A stretch of 64,000 bases of DNA from Acanthosepion lycidas (GCA_963932145.1 OZ010580.1:33623167-33687166); one strand, 5' to 3'; counted from the stretch's first letter, positions 23,045 through 34,330 are shown. The notes: a model not told the origin generated them from the letters alone. Program-made: numbers and translations.

Positions 23045-23190
23045 ATCATTTGCCCATAGCCGAGACCCTAACAGGTGCTACCACCATGGGTCAGGGTGGG
23101 CCTGGGAACAACAGCAATTGAGAGGGGGGTTCCACTCAAAACTCTTGGTCAGAGACCCTATTGCCAGATGTAGTTGAGTGGTGATAACAT
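23045..23190 (+). repeat. Dispersed repeat shared with 37665-37845
   Basis: catttgcccatagccgagac, cctaacaggtgctaccacca, tgggtcagggtgggcctggg, gggttccactcaaaactctt. The inverse of the same sequence is at 37665-37845, with about 85% similarity by eye. Possibly a SINE; the class was not determined. Confidence 0.7.
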
Positions 23191-23264
23191 TACTGCAGAT
23201 GCTTAATTCAGAGCATATTGTTCTGCTATTGGTTCTGATCAGGTTGCTCCAGGTCAGTGTGTGG

Positions 23265-23497
23265 CTTGACCTGGAGTGACCTGACTCCAAAATCATGGCA
23301 CCAATAGTTTGTCCTAGGAATGTACTATCCCCAAAGTTATTGTGATTCCTGAGTACAATATTGGCTTTGAATACATCTTCCTCTGTGTTTAATTTATTAG
23401 TGTCCATTTCCAGCACTGTTTGTCTGGCTTTACCATTTAGACTCAAAAACACAGTTGCAGATCTTTTCCTCATCTCTATATTTGTTAACTTAGACAA
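23265..23497 (-). mobile_element. LTR-retrotransposon fossil: Gag piece
   Basis: Minus strand encodes a Gag-like segment with IEMRKRSATVFLSLNGKARQ and VLEMDTNKLNTEEDV. The same DNA is repeated in direct orientation at 24484-24709. Fragment of a broken element; the family (Copia or other) is not certain. Confidence 0.6.
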
Positions 23498-23699
23498 CTC
23501 TTTGTCATCTAGACATTAACTGAATACCTTACTTAGAACAAGGAACTTGCTCATTTTTGTTTAGGATGTAAAAAGAGTTTCAAATTTGAACCTCATTTGT
23601 ACTGAGTGTCAGTCCATTTCATCAATCAAGTGTATGAAATTTGATCACAACAACTGAGAGACATGGTATTGCTTTTAAAAAACCCTTTTGTCATCAACT

Positions 23700-24140
23700 A
23701 ACCAATACTCAGTATACTAGATGAGGTTTCTTTTTTTGCTTTCATTTTTTTAGATATGACATCTCCAGTAGTGATACAGAACTTCAACAAGTTATTTGCT
23801 ATCTTTGGCATACCTGCATTCATGTATTCAGACTGAGGTACTTAATTCATGTCATCAGATATTAGAAGTATTCTGCATAGACATGGAACTTCTTCCACCA
23901 GCTGGACTAACCCTTATCACCCTCAAAGCAGTGTGAACAGTATAATGTGGTTATATGTCAAGTAACTCTCACATTCAAATTGTAATGTTTGCCTTTAACT
24001 CATTGGGAGTTTGACTTAGAGGATGTACTGCATTTTGTATACACAATGCTGGCTACTGTTAATACTTCACATGAATGGTTATGTAATTTTCAATGTGATT
24101 GACTAGTAGATGCTTTATTTAATCATGGTTGTCCTCCTCT
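23700..24140 (+). mobile_element. Ty3/Gypsy fossil: integrase region
   Basis: Plus strand shows integrase-core remains (DMTSPVVIQNFNKLFAIFGI, PAFMYSD) and further downstream blocks of the same domain in other frames. Broken, with several breaks; old. It lies between two minus-strand Gag pieces, so the region is a mosaic. Confidence 0.68.
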
Positions 24141-24370
24141 GGAAATGTCCTTTTTAAGGTGTTTTATCAAAGTATGATGCAATTATTACAGAATTAAAAC
24201 ACATTGAGGCAAATCCTCTTTAGACAGAGAGTCATCTTTTGTAACAGTATGGAAGCAACAAGTCCAATCTGAGATTTTAGCCTCAGTAGGCCAATTGTAA
24301 AATAGCCTGTTTAAAAACTATGGCCCAGTTCCTAACTCCTGATAACTTGAATGCGTCAGATGCCACCTCT

Positions 24371-24420
24371 ACGGACCTCTGGGTTATGAGCCCAGTACTC
24401 TTCCACTGAGCTACTCTGCT
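24371..24420 (-). other. Initiator-tRNA-Met-like sequence (5' two thirds)
   Basis: The minus strand reads AGCAGAGTAGCTCAGTGGAA, GAGTACTGGGCTCATAACCC, AGAGGTCCGT. This follows eukaryotic initiator tRNA-Met through the acceptor 5' strand, D arm (box A TAGCTCAGTGG) and anticodon arm (loop CTCATAA, anticodon CAT). It then leaves the tRNA: no T arm, box B or 3' acceptor strand. It sits beside LTR-retrotransposon fossils. Probably a tRNA relic or the head of a tRNA-derived repeat, not a working tRNA gene. Confidence 0.7.
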
Positions 24421-24483
24421 TTCATGTTTAACTTTCTCTGACAAAGTATCTACGTAACAATTATACCAAGTGAAGCCACACAC

Positions 24484-24709
24484 TGACCTGGAGCAACCTG
24501 ACTCTAAAATCATGGCACCAATAGTTTGTCTTAGGAATGTACTATCCCTAAAGTTATTGTGATTCCTGAGTACAATATTGGCATAGAATACATCTTCCTC
24601 TGTGTTTAATTTATCAGTGTCCATTTCCAGCACTGTTTCTCTGGCTTTATCATTTAGACTCAAAAACGCATTTACAGATATTTTCCTCATCTCTATATTT
24701 GTTGCCATT
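24484..24709 (-). mobile_element. LTR-retrotransposon fossil: second Gag piece
   Basis: Minus strand carries IEMRKISVNAFLSLNDKARE and VLEMDTDKLNTEEDV, the near-copy of 23265-23497 (over 90% alike by eye). The initiator-tRNA-like stretch lies just beyond its left end. Confidence 0.6.
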
Positions 24710-24769
24710 TCCTACAACTTAATTTCTTTTTCAAAGCATGGTACTTTTTTTGGGATAAGCACTGGTGGG

Positions 24770-24960
24770 GCTAAAAAATTTAATATTTGTAGCTTTTTAT
24801 CTTTCTTTTTTTTTTATGAACTAAACTCTGCTACAAGATATTAAAACAGGATCTCAATCAACAAACTGACAGCACTTCACCAAACAACAGAAAAATGTTC
24901 CCTGAGGAGAAATTTCAAAAAACTTAAATACTGCCTAATTGTTAAATCCACTGGCAGGAA
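24770..24960 (-). repeat. Second partial copy of the LTR-like block
   Basis: Shares aacaggatctcaatcaacaa, acttcaccaaacaacagaaa and aatgttccctgaggagaaat with 25845-26068 in the same orientation, about 1 kb away. Confidence 0.5.
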
Positions 24961-25215
24961 GGGAAATAAGCTACTGCCACTACTTGAACATGTCCATTAA
25001 GCTGAGGAGTAGTGAGTCCATTCCTAGGGACGAGACAGCATAGTTAATGGCTATTTTTTTTGTCAAAGGCATATTGACAATTTTTAGACCACTGCATCAT
25101 AGATTCACAAATAGCATATCTAAAGGGTCCAAGAGGGTTTTGTTTTTTAGTTTTATTCTTTTGGTAATTGGTATGGCTTTGGCTTCTTTTACTGAATCTG
25201 TTGCATCTATCTATC

Positions 25216-25254
25216 TATCATATATATATATATATCTATATATATATATATATA
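25216..25254. repeat. (TA)n microsatellite, interrupted
   Basis: TA array with one C interruption, preceded by ctatctatctat. Confidence 0.9.
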
Positions 25255-25299
25255 GCCTCTCTATCCTCTACCTCAATACTTCTGTTGATTTCTGTGGAC

Positions 25300-25790
25300 A
25301 GAGCCATACATTATGTCCTTTGTTTGTTCATCACTATTTTTATCCAAAGATTGAGATAAGTGCACATCTTTTGCTAGAGAAGTATTCATTAAAGTCTCCG
25401 GTCAAACACCCATCACTTTTTTTTATTTGAACTGTCATTTCATTGAGTGTTATGCCTCTGATGGTAGCCATTATTAGTTTTTCATTGTCTTCCCCCAGAT
25501 TGGCACTTTTGAGGGCTCTGTAAGCCAATACAGCATCAGGCAACTTAATATCATGTTCACCAAGTTACTGAACCATATGATCAAATTCTATAATGAAGTT
25601 AGCAATGGTGATATTTTGCGGTTTAATATATTTTTCAAGATCTCATTCAGAGCTGCATGATTAGCATCCATCTTGAACAGAGAGTTTAACTTTTCCTACA
25701 ATAACTTTATTCCATGCTTATCATGAACAGCCCACTTTGAGCACTCTACTTTTTTCTAAGTGAATGTACCAGTCACCATGGATGCTCGGT
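25300..25790 (-). mobile_element. LTR-retrotransposon fossil: downstream Gag piece
   Basis: Minus strand shows LPDAVLAYRALKSANLGEDN and MATIRGITLNEMTVQIKK, the later part of the same kind of Gag. Its order relative to the piece at 24484-24709 is not that of one intact element, so it is a separate or rearranged copy. Broken. Confidence 0.6.
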
Positions 25791-25844
25791 CAAGAGAACC
25801 CTTGGAGGAAAAACAGATGCGAAAATGGACATGCAGGTAAGTAG

Positions 25845-26068
25845 AGTAGGGCCAGATATTAAAGCGGATCTTGCTCAATCCACAAAGTGACATCACTTCA
25901 CCAAACAACAGAAAAATGTTACCTGAGGAGAAATTTCAAAAATCTTAATATTTGTAGCCATTTGCTTTTTGTTTTTTTTTTTTGTTTTTTTTTTTTATAA
26001 ACTATGATCTGCTACTAAATGTTTGAAGTGTTGTCACTGTTGATTGAGTAAGATCCTGTTTTAACAGT
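25845..26068 (-). repeat. LTR-like block upstream of the Gag fossil
   Basis: Minus strand starts tgttaaaacaggatcttact at 26068. The stretch cttcaccaaacaacagaaaa, atgttacctgaggagaaatt is shared in direct orientation with 24840-24930. Position and the TGTT start suggest LTR remnants of the neighbouring Gag fossil; not proven. Confidence 0.45.
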
Positions 26069-26069
26069 A

Positions 26070-26330
26070 ACCATAAGTTCTATTCTAATAGTTTCTTCCC
26101 TTGCAACTCTTGCTTGTGGAACTTTTTGTGATTATTTCTTTTCTGTCATCTATGATCTTCAAAAATTTTAAATGCAACATCAATCATTATCTTCTGTCAT
26201 TTTGAATCCTGTTCTTATATTTTCTTTTCTTCTCAATAATATTTCTCAGTTTTCTCCCTTCTCAGTAACTTCTTGCATCTTAGGGACTTTATCACCATGC
26301 TTGGAGTTAGATGATTAAAAAAGAAAAAAA
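26070..26330 (+). mobile_element. Jockey-like LINE, 3' tail
   Basis: Plus-strand match to the last part of the LINE: tctattctaatagtttcttc, then cttgcttgtggaact, a FKCNINHY-like stretch, and the closing ttagggactttatcaccatg with gcttggagttagatgatt and an A-rich end. 5'-truncated; begins where a minus-strand LTR-like block ends (about 26068). Confidence 0.65.
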
Positions 26331-28309
26331 AGATACTGAGCTGAGTTTTTTTTCTTTTTAATTTCATGGCAATAATTTTCTTTATTTTATTATTCCTTCT
26401 TTTCTATTGTAATATCATTTTTGCTTATTCAGTGTGAGATTAATAGCATCATGACTGATTAAACTAATACTTTTCTGCCTTCTCCTGTGAAGTTGGTAGA
26501 CTTGGTTTCTTACTAAAAGACTACATAGGTTACTTTCAGATTCTATTAAAAGGAGGAAATGGAGACAAAATGTCTGTCAGGATTGTTGCTAGAAATCAAA
26601 AGACAATGTGCAAAAGAGTGAAAATCAGGAGTAGAGAAGTGTTAAAAAAATAATGATATATTAAATTTCTTTGTATCAAATGTAGAGCAAAAGAAAACGT
26701 GGATGCTGTAGAAAATATTTGTGCGTTACTCATTCATTTTTTTTTTTTTTTTTTCATGTGAAATTAATCCACATTTTTATTATATTCAAATAAAAACACT
26801 AATATGCAATGATGGACATTGAGAGTGATAAGAGAGAGACTGAGAAGATACAGGCTAACAGTGAGAGTAGAGAAGAGGTATTATTATAATATTGTTAGTA
26901 GTTAAAATTTGTAGAATTTTTATCATTGCAATTGGTATTGGATGAAATCTGTTTGCTCTCAGAATTAATTCTAAAAATTTGTATATATCATAATACTGTA
27001 ACCAAAGATGGAACCAGAAATGTGATGACTGATGGTCAGACAGTTTTTTATTGTGTTTTAATTCAAGTTGCTAGTTATACACAATGTAATTGTGCGTGTG
27101 CGTGTGCAATTTGGTACATGTTGCTTGACTTTCAAGTTGATAATTTTAGTTTCACCATAATTTCAAAGGAGACAAATTAAAAGTACAATTTGGAATTTTT
27201 TTCTTTAATCAGAAATGTTTAGCATTTTTTACTCTATAATAAATTAAGAGTAGAAGGAAAAAAAGTATCCATTGAGCTAATTGTCACTGAATTCATCTTA
27301 AACCCCATTGTTAGTGAGTTTAATACTTACTGAGTGTTCTTTGTGCCAAAATTCACTTTAATATGTCTGTAGTTATATTTTGCAGTGGTGACTTACCTCA
27401 GTGTTCCAAAAGAGTCATGTGTAAATTTTTGCAAGGGAGTGTGGAGATGGCGAATCGACACACTTCAGACAGACTGTGAATCGGACAGCACTTTTTTCTG
27501 ATGGAAGTTGTGGTGTCACTTGTAACCATTTTTATTGGCTGGTTCTGGGCATTCATTGGCTGAGCAATGGCTGGGTCAACTGCACAAAAGCATGGTATGC
27601 TTATTCAAGAGCAGTTCATTTTCGCTTCTGGCGGAGAGTGTGGTATTGAAGATAGAGATGTGGAGACAAGTGTGAATTTGTTTTGTCTCATGGACCAATT
27701 GGACTCGCACTAACTTTTTTCCCTGAGTGTGCATCCAACTAATTTTTATACATATTTACATAATTTACATTCAGATGAGATGTTTAGACATTATCCCAAA
27801 TGTAACTAAAGTGAATTGTGGAAGATTTGGCCTTGTCAATACATTCAGCACATCCATGAAGAAATCAGATAAAGTACAAATACAAAACTTTATTATTGAG
27901 AAATTGTTGGTGTTTTAAAAAATGATATGAGTCAATTTTCTTCTTCAACCAGGAATAAACAAGACAATGGAAGATTTTTTTACGACTTCAACTCTGAGTG
28001 ACTACTTGAAATATTCACTCCTATTTATACTAAAAGCACAAAGACTGAGCTCACAGACATAGAAGAAACTGAGTAATAGACATCAGGTTTCATGTAAATA
28101 TTAAAAAAAAATATTACAGTTAGTCACCTCTCTCAATTGCTGCCTGTTAAGGGTCAAAAGCTGAAATGTTGTATCAGAAAGGATACTGTAAATTCTTTCT
28201 GTCAGAAGACTGTTGCTGTTAGAGAAGCATGGCTTATCCAAAGAAAGGTACAAATTAATATTTAAATAGCATCACAACTTTTGGGGGGGTTTAAGATTAT
28301 AGTTGGTTG
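26331..28309. other. No gene seen; one GC-richer block at 27420-27730
   Basis: Apart from the block with gagatggcgaatcgacacac and cgcttctggcggagagtgtg, the stretch is AT-rich and featureless. Confidence 0.5.
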
Positions 28310-29260
28310 CCTCTTTCAGCATCTGCCTGTTCTTCATTTATGTGTCATTAGGACATAGGCAATCATGGCTCTCCACTTCCTCCTATCCCTTGTAGTTCTT
28401 AGTTTTGTCCTTTTGCTACTTCTCCCATATCCTGTTCAGCCATCCATTTGCTTAAACCTGCTAAGTATGTCATGCATTGTTTTTCCTTGTCTCTCTTTCC
28501 CTCTATCCACCTTGTGAGTATCAAATTCTCCAAGCCCTCCTTTCTCATTATGTGCCCTGGAAATTTCACCTGCCTCTTGTTGTTGTTAAGTATAAACTTC
28601 CTTCTTGTTTGTATCCTCTCCAAAACCTTGTCGTTGCTCACATGTTCAATCCATAGTATCCTTAGCATCCTTCTGTAGAACCATACTTCTCTTGCCACAA
28701 GTCTCTTCTTTGTCTTTGAGAAGACCGTCCAACATTTGCTGCCACAAAGGAATACAGATATCATGTAGCAGTTCAGTACTCTTTTCTTTGTTAGCAACAA
28801 AATCCTTCTGTCTTGTAATACTTTGCCTAGCTTTTGGAATGCGTCTTTGGCCATCCCAATACATCTTCAGATCTCAGCATCGCACTTACTGTCCTCTGTA
28901 AGAACACTTCCTGGTTATTTAAATTTCTGCATCTGTTTGATTTTAGTGTCCCTGACCTGTAAATTGCATTTCAGGTTCATTTTTTTTTTTTTTTTATTGA
29001 TGATCATGCATTATGTCTTGTAGTTTATGCTTAGTCCCTTCTTCTCACTCTCCTTTGCTACCTCCTGTAGGAGGTTTTGTGATTTCTTTTCCATGTCTTC
29101 TATCAGCACTGTGTCATCTGCATATCTTAACAACATAAGGTTGTGACCATCAGTGATGAATCCTGCTAGGATTTCCAGTTCTTAGATTTGCCTTGCTGTA
29201 TAGGTTGAATAAATCTGGTAGGAAGACACATCCTTGCCTTATGCCCCTTTCTATTTTTGC
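28310..29260 (-). mobile_element. Non-LTR retrotransposon, RT palm to C-terminus
   Basis: Minus strand. Around 29130-29030 the frame gives LRYADDTVLIEDMEK with an intact YADD box, followed by KGLSINYKT. From 28854 a 151-codon frame reads MAKDAFQKLGKVLQDRR, ISVFLCGSKCWTV, WFYRRMLRILWIEHVSNDKV, GHIMRKEGLENLIL and MTYLAGLSKWMAEQDMG. Homologous pieces at 5265-5600 and perhaps 37500-37640 show it is a repeat family. The RT catalytic box survives but frames change at least twice between palm and C-terminus. 5'-truncated. Confidence 0.82.
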
Positions 29261-29314
29261 ATATCAGCTAAACTCATTTTTCTATCCATATACAGGCTGT
29301 TTGCTGCCAGTATA

Positions 29315-29572
29315 GGTCTCTGGAGCCACCCTACATCCATAAAAGAATCTGAACTCAAAGAGAGGAATCATTCTACCATGAAACATATTCATCATGGTAT
29401 CAGATGGAGGAGTGACAAGTTTCGTGGTATTAGGTTGCTGCAAAAATAATGTCGCATTTTCTTACATAGTAACATATGTGAGAAAACGACATTATTTTTG
29501 CACCAACCTAATAGAATGATTCCTCTCTTTGAGTTCAGATTTTTTTATGGATGTAGGGTGGCTCCAGAGACC
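29315..29572. repeat. Fold-back element with 60-bp arms, interrupted by a MITE
   Basis: Left arm 29315-29374 and right arm 29513-29572 are inverse copies with one mismatch in 60 (ggtctctggagccaccctac at the outer end). With the MITE (29430-29511) and one TA set aside, the arms extend inward by about 13 more bases (ctaccatgaaac against gtttcgtggtag). The remaining loop is about 30 bases. Confidence 0.85.
29430..29511. mobile_element. Mariner-derived MITE, 82 bp, short sub-family
   Basis: TA-flanked (29428-29429 and 29512-29513), ends TTAGGTTG...CAACCTAA, core gtgagaaaacgacattattt with its imperfect inverse. It is inserted inside the right arm of a larger fold-back (29315-29572). Confidence 0.92.
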
Positions 29573-29814
29573 AAGTTTTGTTTTTTGGCATGAAGTTTTC
29601 TTATTAAGTGAAATATTTAAATTCTTTTTTTTTTCTTTTCTGTTTGGAAGATATGTGCATTCCTTTTGCACAGAAAATAATTTTTCTCACTTGAATTCCA
29701 GCCACAGAAGTGTCAACTTCTGCTTTTGTGTCCTGCTCACAAGATTTTATTATGCTACTTAAGAGTTGTTAGGGTTTGGTATGCTGAAAGGTTATGGTTT
29801 TTCTAGATGAATTT

Positions 29815-30480
29815 TTGATTTGAGTCAGTCTTTCTTATCTAATTACAAAAGGAATGTTATCTTGAGTGGCCACTCTTCTAAGTCTTTTTACATTAATGCT
29901 TGTGTCAGCCCAGGGCTCTGTCCTTGGACCTACTTTGTTCTTAATTTTCATCAACAACCTTCACAATGTCATCAGTTCTTGACTCAGTATCTATGCCTGA
30001 TGATACCCACTATTTACTCCTGTCTTTAGTGGTGAGTGATAGATTTGATAAGGTCAAAGTGGCTGCTGATTTAAAAAAAAATGTGTTGTTAACTGAGCAA
30101 AAAATGGCTTGTTAATTTTAACACAGCCAAAATGACTTTTTCAATAATTTTAGGGAACCTTTTTTGACTTCTATAAGCATGGCTGATGCTAACCTCCTAG
30201 ATAGAGACTCATTGACTTCTCATGCTAACATGTTCCACTGACATGAAGTTGAACAATTATATCGAATCATTTGCCAAGTCTGATGCTAGGGAATTGGTTC
30301 TGTTGCTGTGCTAGACAATATTTCTTGCTAGAATCTATCTTATCTCTTTATAAGTCTGCTATTCATCCAGGCATTGAATGTTACTGTCACATCTGGTTTG
30401 GTGCTTCTTGACAAAATACGATGAAGAATCTGCAATGTTATTAGTCCTGACTTGGCATCTTGGCTTCGGTCACTTTCCCA
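29815..30480 (+). mobile_element. Jockey-like LINE, internal RT fragment lacking its 3' end
   Basis: Plus-strand translation in broken frames recovers the RT core of the main family: GSVLGPTLF-like, FINNLHNVIS-like, then a DMKLNNYIESF-like segment and a YKSAIHPGIECYCHIWFG-like thumb. It stops near LVPTWHLG without the C-terminal LWNSLP segment or the usual 3' UTR. Multiple frameshifts, more decayed than the copy at 3487. Loss of the 3' end is atypical of target-primed insertion, which truncates the 5' side, so it was probably cut after insertion. Confidence 0.75.
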
Positions 30481-31833
30481 CCACTGACATTGACTAAACT
30501 AAGCTTAGTAAAAAGGTTATGATAGCGGAGACACTCTGGAAAAATGAACTTAATATTCTACGAAATGAGGTTACTAACAATCAATTTATAAGTGGTTATC
30601 AAATCTGTTTAACCTGCAAGATAAACAGGAGAGGACTTGATTTTTATTTATTTGTTTCAAGTCTTCTTCAATGCTGATATTACAATCCTTCCTTGTTGTT
30701 AGATTTATATTGTAGATATAGATTTCTAATAGACAATAATTGAAGAACAGGAAAGAAAAAAAAAAAAGAGGAGGAAGGAGGTTAACTTGTTTTATTTAAC
30801 CTTTATCACTCTGTGACTTCATTTGCTGTATAAAAAGTTTCAAAAAGTTTACCTTGCCATAGGGTGTGACTAATTCCTGAAGAATAGTTTACTTGAATTT
30901 CATAGCTGTGTTGTCATATACTGCTATGGCAACAGAAAACAACTTTGAGTGCAATTAACAATAAGGTTACAACAATTGAGAGCCGTTGGAAAAGAATGCA
31001 GTGAAAAGTAATGTTAATAATGCAGAATGCTAAAGGAAAACTCGCTTTCAGCAATCCAGAATCCTTTAATAGCCAATTTATTTGGTGTGTTGTCTTTCTA
31101 AGAATTTTGAATTATCGTTTGTTATAAGTCTGTATTGTACTTTTGCATTTGAACTTCAAAGTTAAATTTTCAGATGTGTTTTAAAGATTGAATAGAAAAG
31201 CCTAAACATTTTCTGATCTGCAGACAATCACAACTTGTGAATTTTTCTTGAAATGCTTTTCATTTTTCTCCTTCAATTAACTGAACTATTTTAAATAATA
31301 ACCCACTTCTCCCAAACTTAATTGAAATAACAATATTGACCAGATTTCAGTGGTTAAGTGGTCAAGATGAAAAATGAGGAAGTAATTAACATGATAGCCT
31401 TGGAGAGTAGTAACTAAAAAAAAAAATATTTCAGAATCAATAAATTTCCTTGAAATTTTTTGAAATGTAGTTATGGTAGACTTTTATGAAGAGACAAAAA
31501 TATATTTCTTTTTTTCTTCATTTTTAATTAATTTTTTTTTTCTTTTTACAGTTGCCTTTCTTTAAGATTTCTTATAATTAGAAGAAAAAGCAAAAATTAA
31601 AAATTTGCTGACAAATCTTACAGAATTTTAGTATATAAAAATAAATATGTCGTGTGAGGGATCTGTTTTGTTTGTTTTCATGGCGTGATGTCTTGAGGGA
31701 TTTGAAATAAACCAAGTAGCAAGTTATTGCTCAATATTCCTATGTACACCTACAATATAGTAAGGCCATTCTTTTATGTGTTTTTTTAACTCCTTAAATT
31801 TGAGAATATTTATCATTCATTATTACTCGTTGA
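30481..31833. other. No gene seen
   Basis: AT-rich spacer between a LINE fragment and a MITE; 32229-33525 and 34770-35460 are likewise without recognised features. Confidence 0.55.
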
Positions 31834-31835
31834 TA

Positions 31836-31931
31836 TTAGGTTGGTGCAAAAATAATGACGTAATAATGTCGTTTTTTGACGTTATACGTCAAAAAACGAC
31901 ATTATTACGTCATTATTTTTGCACCAACCTA
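31836..31931. mobile_element. Mariner-derived MITE, about 96 bp, nearly perfect hairpin
   Basis: Starts TTAGGTTGGTGCAAAA after a TA (31834-31835) and ends with the inverted copy before TA (31932-31933), one terminal base short. The arms appear identical over almost their full length, suggesting the youngest insertion of this family here. Confidence 0.93.
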
Positions 31932-32035
31932 TACTTGAAAACTGGCAAGTCTTAAAAGAAAGAATGTCTCTTGATGCAATCTTAGATATTTTCTTTTGTC
32001 AGTCTATCAAGTGCTATACATGATACACGATTGTG

Positions 32036-32228
32036 TGATCATGTTTCTTGATTCAGTATAGACTAGGGAGATGACTTCCTGCAGTAGGCTACAGTTTCTT
32101 TCTGTGGTAGACTGGTTGCTAACCAAAGTTACAGGAACCAGTCTATCCTGCTATTCAACTTGTAGCTGGGAAGAGATGGATTCATATCTTTTCCAAGGGT
32201 ATTTACATATAAGTGACTGTAATAAACC
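32036..32228 (-). mobile_element. SINE body, same family as 1265-1500
   Basis: Minus strand: aaatacccttggaaaagata, tgaatccatctcttcccagc, aatagcaggatagactggtt, aaccagtctaccacagaaag, aactgtagcctactgcagga. Block order matches the plus-strand copy at 1265-1500. Diverged. Confidence 0.72.
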
Positions 32229-33525
32229 CAACTGAAATATGAACTTGGCTATATGATTTCTCATTCTCAGCCATTATCTAAGATACTGCACCGTTTTTTT
32301 TTGTTTATTTTCTTTTTAAATGTTTCATAGATTTAATAAAACAATTTTTTTTAACATTTTATCCATTAAATAACTTCAAGACCTTTTTGAATACATTACA
32401 CATTTAAGACTAATTTTATCTTTTTAAAGCTTATGATTTTGTGCCAAATCATTAAATGTTTTAATCATGTCAGGACCCCTCCCCCCTATTACCACTAATT
32501 TGAAAACATCTCCATTTTTAGTGTCAGACTTCATATAAGATTATATTCTAATAAGTCTTAGCAATGTTTTCCAATTGGATCACTCTCGGAGGATCAATTG
32601 TTTGGTTTTCCAAAAGAGCATAGCTTTTTTTTTTTTATACTGATAGCATAGTCACCCATCAAAGTCACTACATAACCAAATTAATACAAATGATTTTCAC
32701 TGCTTGATTTGGATATTTTCACTATGTTGGCTTTCTTCTGCATTGATTCTTACATTGATTATTCTCAAATAATATCTGGATTTGATTACTATCAACCTTG
32801 ATTTGTGTTTCTAGCCATACAGAATGATTCAGTACCAGCAAAAAAAAAAAAAAATCTTTTGACATGTTTGATTATTCAAAGTACATTTTCCATAATCTAT
32901 ACAATTTTTTTTTTCTTTTTAGCAACTGAATTGCATTTCTTTTACCTTTCTTTTACCTTTCTTGAAATTTCAAAGTATCACTTGTCAAAATTATTATTTT
33001 CTTACATTTTCTATATTAGAATAAATATGCCAGATTTTAGATAATTAAAAAGAACATACATGTTGATAGGACAGTTGTCATAATCCAATCATATTGAATG
33101 AAACTGATTAATACTGAACACTTCTAATGCAATCTAACAAGAGCAACTAGACAAATATTTGATGCTACTTAATATTAGCAAGATCTGTAGAAATTTCAAT
33201 ATGGACACTTGTCATTTATGCATACAATACTAATTATGTTATATCACTAACAAAGAACAATAGTTTTAAATAATTTTTTATGAATTTTCGATTTAAAAAG
33301 AATCTCAGTGTTATTTACAATTATCAATAAATTTATAGTAGACAAACATCCATTGAAAGAATAATTTCTTCTGCTTCATAAGTTTTTTTTTTTAACTATG
33401 GTATATTGCTCTTGCATCAATAATTTAGAAGTTTCATGATAACAAAGAAATTACAGAACAAATATTTTCATCACAATTTCTATCCTTATCAACTAGTTAC
33501 ATTAGTAAAGATTAATCCCATAGGA

Positions 33526-33890
33526 GTTACAGCCATATCACATTGAAATACTGGTTCCTGTACATTCACCAAAGTTAAGCAATGTCGAGCCTGGTTAGTA
33601 CCTAGATGAGTGACCAATTAAAAATAACAAGAGCTTTAAGCTTAGATTTGCAAGTGGTGTAATAGATAATGGCTCAGAATTTTTAATCAGCTGGATTCCT
33701 GTTAGGATTGTTCTATTCATTTACACACAAATACCCTTGGGAAAGGTAAGAATCCACCTCTCCCCCCACCTCCTAGCTTGTATCACTAAAACCATTATCT
33801 TCTCCCAAAAATCCTACAATCTAAAAATATTTTCTTGCTTTAAATAGCCAGCAAAAGGTTAATAAGCCGTAAAAAGTGAATGAATGAATC
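33526..33890 (+). mobile_element. SINE with a 5S-rRNA-derived head
   Basis: The head reads gttacagccatatcacattg, then aagttaagcaatgtcgagcc, tggttagtacctagatgagt and gaccaattaaaaataacaag, following eukaryotic 5S rRNA (..GGCCATACCAC.., ..AAGCTAAGCAGGGTCGGGCC.., ..TGGTTAGTACTTGGATGGGAGACC..). A body follows with aaatacccttgggaaaggta and a tail ending near aagccgtaaaaagtgaatga. Known: 5S-headed SINEs form the SINE3 class and use the internal pol III promoter of 5S rRNA. Diverged copy. Confidence 0.88.
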
Positions 33891-34081
33891 AATAATCCCA
33901 CAGATCACATATTAGTGAAAATTTCAAATCAAAATTTAGGTAATAATAATGTCTCAGGCTAAAGAATTACTGATTCACTATTGTTCATTTTGCAGTGTCA
34001 TAGTGATTGTAGTAAGGTGTCAGAAAATTATGTGGCTAAATACTGGTTTTTGTAGGTTTTACTATACTCTTTCCAAAATCA

Positions 34082-34325
34082 AGTGAAACTTAATGGCACT
34101 ATTAATTGAAAGGGAGTTTTATAGAAACACTGCAAGTCAAAAAGAAAAAAAAACTATAGACAAGTATGTACAAACATATTAATATATACATACTTCTGCT
34201 AAACAGGTCAATGTAACTTAGATGAAATTTGATGTTATTTTCAAAATCACTGAGCATCATATCTGGTGAGAAATAGGAAACTAAAGTATCAGGCAGGCTC
34301 TGTTTATGATATTTATTTGAGGGCA

Positions 34326-34330
<5 letters not shown>
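34082..34330. repeat. Intact copy of a ~250-bp dispersed repeat
   Basis: Continuous version of the sequence that is split at 42190-42315 and 43425-43575. Followed immediately by a (TA)n tract. Class unknown. Confidence 0.6.

Noticed and set aside
24371-24420. Functional initiator tRNA gene
   Set aside because: The T arm, box B and 3' acceptor strand are missing.
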